NCBI GenBank assembly: GCA_028683435.1
Contig: JAQUIG010000012.1
Span: forward strand, 1 to 64,000
Source: Desulfuromonadaceae bacterium
Lineage (GTDB): Bacteria > Desulfobacterota > Desulfuromonadia > Geobacterales > Pseudopelobacteraceae
Length of the DNA: 64,000 bases
Reading direction: 5' to 3'
Positions 61,092 through 64,000 of the stretch are shown in pieces (position 1 is the stretch's first letter; each line of letters opens with the position of its first letter). Both the position numbers and the translations under genes were made by a program. The notes under the pieces are model-generated. The model did not search any database and was not told the origin of the DNA. It saw nothing but the letters and a program-made list of their open reading frames with translations.

Positions 61092-63641
61092 TCAAGCGCG
61101 CCCTTTGAACTCTCCATGCCATGTGAGCAGCTTATTAATATCATCGTAAAGATCATTTGGGGGGGGTACATCTACGGGTGCTTCGGCAGACTGACTGTGT
61201 TCATAGCAAGAATATTTACCCATAAATTCATCTACCAGTAAGCAGTCATCGGATGTAATCTTAGCTAGTTTACCAATTTTGTTTTTCGTATGCACTTCTC
61301 GCCTATGGCGTTGTATCACATCTGCAAGGAATACAAGCTCAACAATTCTTTCAATGAGAATGCGAAAATCACTACAGATGCCCTTTGCAAGGGGGTAATA
61401 AGCTTCCGATCCATCTTGCTTTAAGACTTTCTCTGCTTGTTTTAAACGTTCATCGCGCAACACTTTGAGTACACCCTCTGGGTTTTTTCCGAACAAAGGG
61501 ACTTCACCTGGTTCACCTGTTCCCCATGGTTCATGTCGAATACAGACTATATCCGGTGATGCCTTATCGTTCAGAATGCCCAAAAAACTCAAACGATGCG
61601 TGAAGATCAATACTTGACGGGTTGCGCTGAGCATGATCAACCTGTCAATTGTCTTCTCTTCAAAATCCTGATCCAAAGATGAAATTGGGTCGTCAAATAT
61701 AAATGGAGCATCGTCTGTTTTACCAGTTACATCAGCCAAGAATGCTGCCAACTCAACAATCCGTCTTTCGCCTTCACTGAGTACTTCAGGTGGTGTGATA
61801 CCGTTGGACTTTAAGCCTTTAAGACGAATTCCGTGCATGGCCCTGCCCTTAGTTGTGCGGGTCTTGACCAATTCAACTTTGATACGTTTGGCACCGAGAA
61901 GCTTTAGCTCATTATTGAAACGCTCAATGTAAGCGTCAGTGATCATTTTTTCTGCAATAATTCCAGCTTGTTTCGAAATCGCAATTTGATTGGTCGAACT
62001 CATCCACTCACTAATTTTTTCGACTTGATTCAGACGCCTGAGTTCTGCCTTTATTGCTTCTGATTGTTGTGAAGTCCACAATTTGGCAAGTAACTCGTCT
62101 CGCTGCTTGTTAGCTTTTGCTCGATCAAAGGTCAACGCGTCGGCATCATGCTGTGTAGCTTGTTCTTCCAGCGCCTTACTGCGACTCAGGAGATCTTTCA
62201 ACCAAGGATAGTTTTGTGGAAAAATCCCAGCCGGAACATTCTCTGATGAAGATTTTAATTCCTCTACAAGCTGCTCAATTGCTTTCCAAGCTTCTGAAAG
62301 CCTAGATAGCCACAAATCGGTTTCAAGCCCTGCAGCTTGGCAAGCAGTGTCCACTTCATCCATTTTAGGTATTTTAGGCAGTGCATTGATCACCTCGTCA
62401 CGAGCATTTTCTGCAACCTTAGCAGCTTTTTCTATTTCACCTTTCACATAGCCTTCAAAATCCCTCAATCGCTTTTGTACTGGCGCTTCTAGTTTCTGCT
62501 GGCATAAAACGCACTTAGAGCCATCTTCAGTAAATGGAAAATCATACTCCTGATATGCTTCTATGCTTGAGTATTGCCGTGCTGCTTCCCAAAGAGCTCT
62601 CCATGTTTGGCTACCAATGCCAGCAAGTGAGGCAGATGCTAAAACGGTTTTGGCGCCTTCCACGGCAATAGTACGCTTATCTACTGCACTACGCTTAAGA
62701 TTGTGAACATGTTTGCAAGCCTCAACAGACAACTTCCCAATAGCAGCCATGAGTTTGTTTATTATCGCATCCAGTTGTACTTTTTGTGCTCGTTTCTGGA
62801 TAGCAAGCTTAGCTTGGTCGTCAGTTTTAAGCCTTTCTTCAAGGTTTAAAAGAGCCTGTTTATCTGCGTCTGTCCACAGTAATAAAGCGACCAAATCAGC
62901 TTCAGTTTGGGTTGGTTTTAGATTTAAATATGCTTTAGTTGTATCTGTGCCTGCAAAATTAGCAGGAATAGACGGTAGTTTTGATGGAAGGTTGTTTATT
63001 TCAGTTTGAAGCCGCTGTTTCACGCCTTCGCAAGCCTTGACCAACAAATCAAATAGCGCGACAGAATCAGGAATATATGAGGCTTCATTTTCTTTGCCGA
63101 GGTAAAATTTGCCACATTCAGTATCGAAAATATCTACTGGTGCCAACTCAAGAATAGCTTCGTCTTTTGTTTCCCATTCCTGCGATTGTGTCGTTCCGCC
63201 CAACTTGAAACGGATGGTACAGGAGCATTTTGAAGGTGTTGATTCAAAAACGTTGGGACGCAGATCAACTGCATGTGCCTTGCCACAGGCTTTTTTGAGA
63301 ATCCGTGTGTAGCCGGATTTACCTGATCCGTTGTTTCCGTAAATGACGGTTAGATTGCCAGAGCCAAATACTAGTGGTTTTCTTGGGGCCAAATTTTCGA
63401 TGCCGTTGATGTCACCAATTGAAACTAATCGAAGTTCATTTGTGACAGCTGATTTGCTTGTTAAGCCCGGAAAAATTCGGTTCTTTGTTTTTTTCTGGCC
63501 AGCCTCTGTTTTACATAAGGCGGTCAGATCATCAAAATCTACTGTATTAAGGTTACCATTCTTGAGAATGCGTGTTGCAGCTTCTTGTAGCCAATCATGA
63601 CGGCCATGGAGCCAATCATTTATTTCAGCTTGTATGTTCAT
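61092..63641 (-). CDS. AAA_13-family ABC ATPase with zinc-hook CXXC (RloC/PrrC-like; candidate anticodon nuclease)
   Basis: Walker A GNNGSGKSGYTRIL; CVLCQQKL between coiled-coil-like stretches; signature LSEGERRIVELAAFLAD; Walker B FIFDDPISSLDQDFEEKT; C-terminal helix FRILIERIVEL. Confidence 0.75.
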   Translation of the reverse strand: MNIQAEINDWLHGRHDWLQEAATRILKNGNLNTVDFDDLTALCKTEAGQKKTKNRIFPGLTSKSAVTNELRLVSIGDINGIENLAPRKPLVFGSGNLTVIYGNNGSGKSGYTRILKKACGKAHAVDLRPNVFESTPSKCSCTIRFKLGGTTQSQEWETKDEAILELAPVDIFDTECGKFYLGKENEASYIPDSVALFDLLVKACEGVKQRLQTEINNLPSKLPSIPANFAGTDTTKAYLNLKPTQTEADLVALLLWTDADKQALLNLEERLKTDDQAKLAIQKRAQKVQLDAIINKLMAAIGKLSVEACKHVHNLKRSAVDKRTIAVEGAKTVLASASLAGIGSQTWRALWEAARQYSSIEAYQEYDFPFTEDGSKCVLCQQKLEAPVQKRLRDFEGYVKGEIEKAAKVAENARDEVINALPKIPKMDEVDTACQAAGLETDLWLSRLSEAWKAIEQLVEELKSSSENVPAGIFPQNYPWLKDLLSRSKALEEQATQHDADALTFDRAKANKQRDELLAKLWTSQQSEAIKAELRRLNQVEKISEWMSSTNQIAISKQAGIIAEKMITDAYIERFNNELKLLGAKRIKVELVKTRTTKGRAMHGIRLKGLKSNGITPPEVLSEGERRIVELAAFLADVTGKTDDAPFIFDDPISSLDQDFEEKTIDRLIMLSATRQVLIFTHRLSFLGILNDKASPDIVCIRHEPWGTGEPGEVPLFGKNPEGVLKVLRDERLKQAEKVLKQDGSEAYYPLAKGICSDFRILIERIVELVFLADVIQRHRREVHTKNKIGKLAKITSDDCLLVDEFMGKYSCYEHSQSAEAPVDVPPPNDLYDDINKLLTWHGEFKGRA

Positions 63642-63683
63642 GGAACCCCCAAAATTGACCAGACCCATGGATCAGTGTTGTTA

Positions 63684-63730
63684 GAGGGGCTGCCCTTGAC
63701 ATGAGACATATCTCGAACAGGGCGGCCCTC
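63684..63730. repeat. Imperfect inverted repeat upstream of the AAA_13 gene
   Basis: GAGGGGCTGCCCT ... AGGGCGGCCCTC with internal GAGA/TCTC. Confidence 0.5.
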
Positions 63731-63746
63731 AGTTGGCATAAATTGT

Positions 63747-64000
63747 TTAGGAAAATTGCCCCCAATCCCTCTGAATGTGCCAGTTTGGGGGCCAAGTCAC
63801 AATCGCTCCCGGCTCAAACGATTCTTCGATGAGGGATATTGATTGGATTTGGCTAGCCTCAAGAGATTCCGGGTGTGGACCGGAAGGACTAAGAAAATCA
63901 AAGAAGTGATAACGGTTTACTTGGGATTTCTCTCTTGCTTTTGGCCCAAAATCAAATGGCACACATTTCCGAGTCACATTCATTTCGTCTTTTTTGGAGT
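63747..64000 (-). CDS. Hypothetical protein, possibly 5'-truncated at window edge
   Basis: Frame open to the window end; MNVTRKCVPFDFGPKAREKSQVNRYHFFDFLSPSGPHPESLE...; no recognisable domain. Confidence 0.4.
   Translation of the reverse strand, partial: SKKDEMNVTRKCVPFDFGPKAREKSQVNRYHFFDFLSPSGPHPESLEASQIQSISLIEESFEPGAIVTWPPNWHIQRDWGQFS

Overview
This 64 kb window looks like a chromosomal segment of a Geobacter-like (Geobacteraceae/Desulfuromonadota) bacterium. That placement is inferred from gene content and order; no database search was run. Most of it is core genome: larC (5'-truncated), cinA, mutM, recA-pilT-recX-alaS, argBDFGH, ATP synthase F0 genes (atpZ/I/B/E), hemL, a complete 14-gene nuoA-N operon, prmC, an hpt-like gene, ftsH, a type IA topoisomerase, moaE, an aldo/keto reductase, two membrane/PAS sensor proteins and sbcCD. 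The last ~3 kb is more AT-rich and carries an AAA_13 ATPase with a zinc hook (RloC/PrrC-like). The most interesting locus is ~5.9-7.15 kb. A GEMM-I family riboswitch lies on the minus strand, with an A at the ligand-discriminating position expected for 3',3'-cGAMP selectivity and an overlapping intrinsic terminator. It precedes a secreted DUF3494 ('ice-binding' fold) protein gene, and the cassette is bracketed by two related short repeats. Other notable items: an AraC-family pseudogene with an identifiable 1-nt deletion, a c-heme-type DUF3365 sensor lacking an output domain, a perfect 15-bp inverted repeat in the 3' end of the topoisomerase gene, a 15-bp palindrome at the nuo promoter, a thioredoxin-like protein without its CXXC, and a candidate orphan small RNA at ~57.2 kb. 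Product names come from reading the translated ORFs and recognising motifs.
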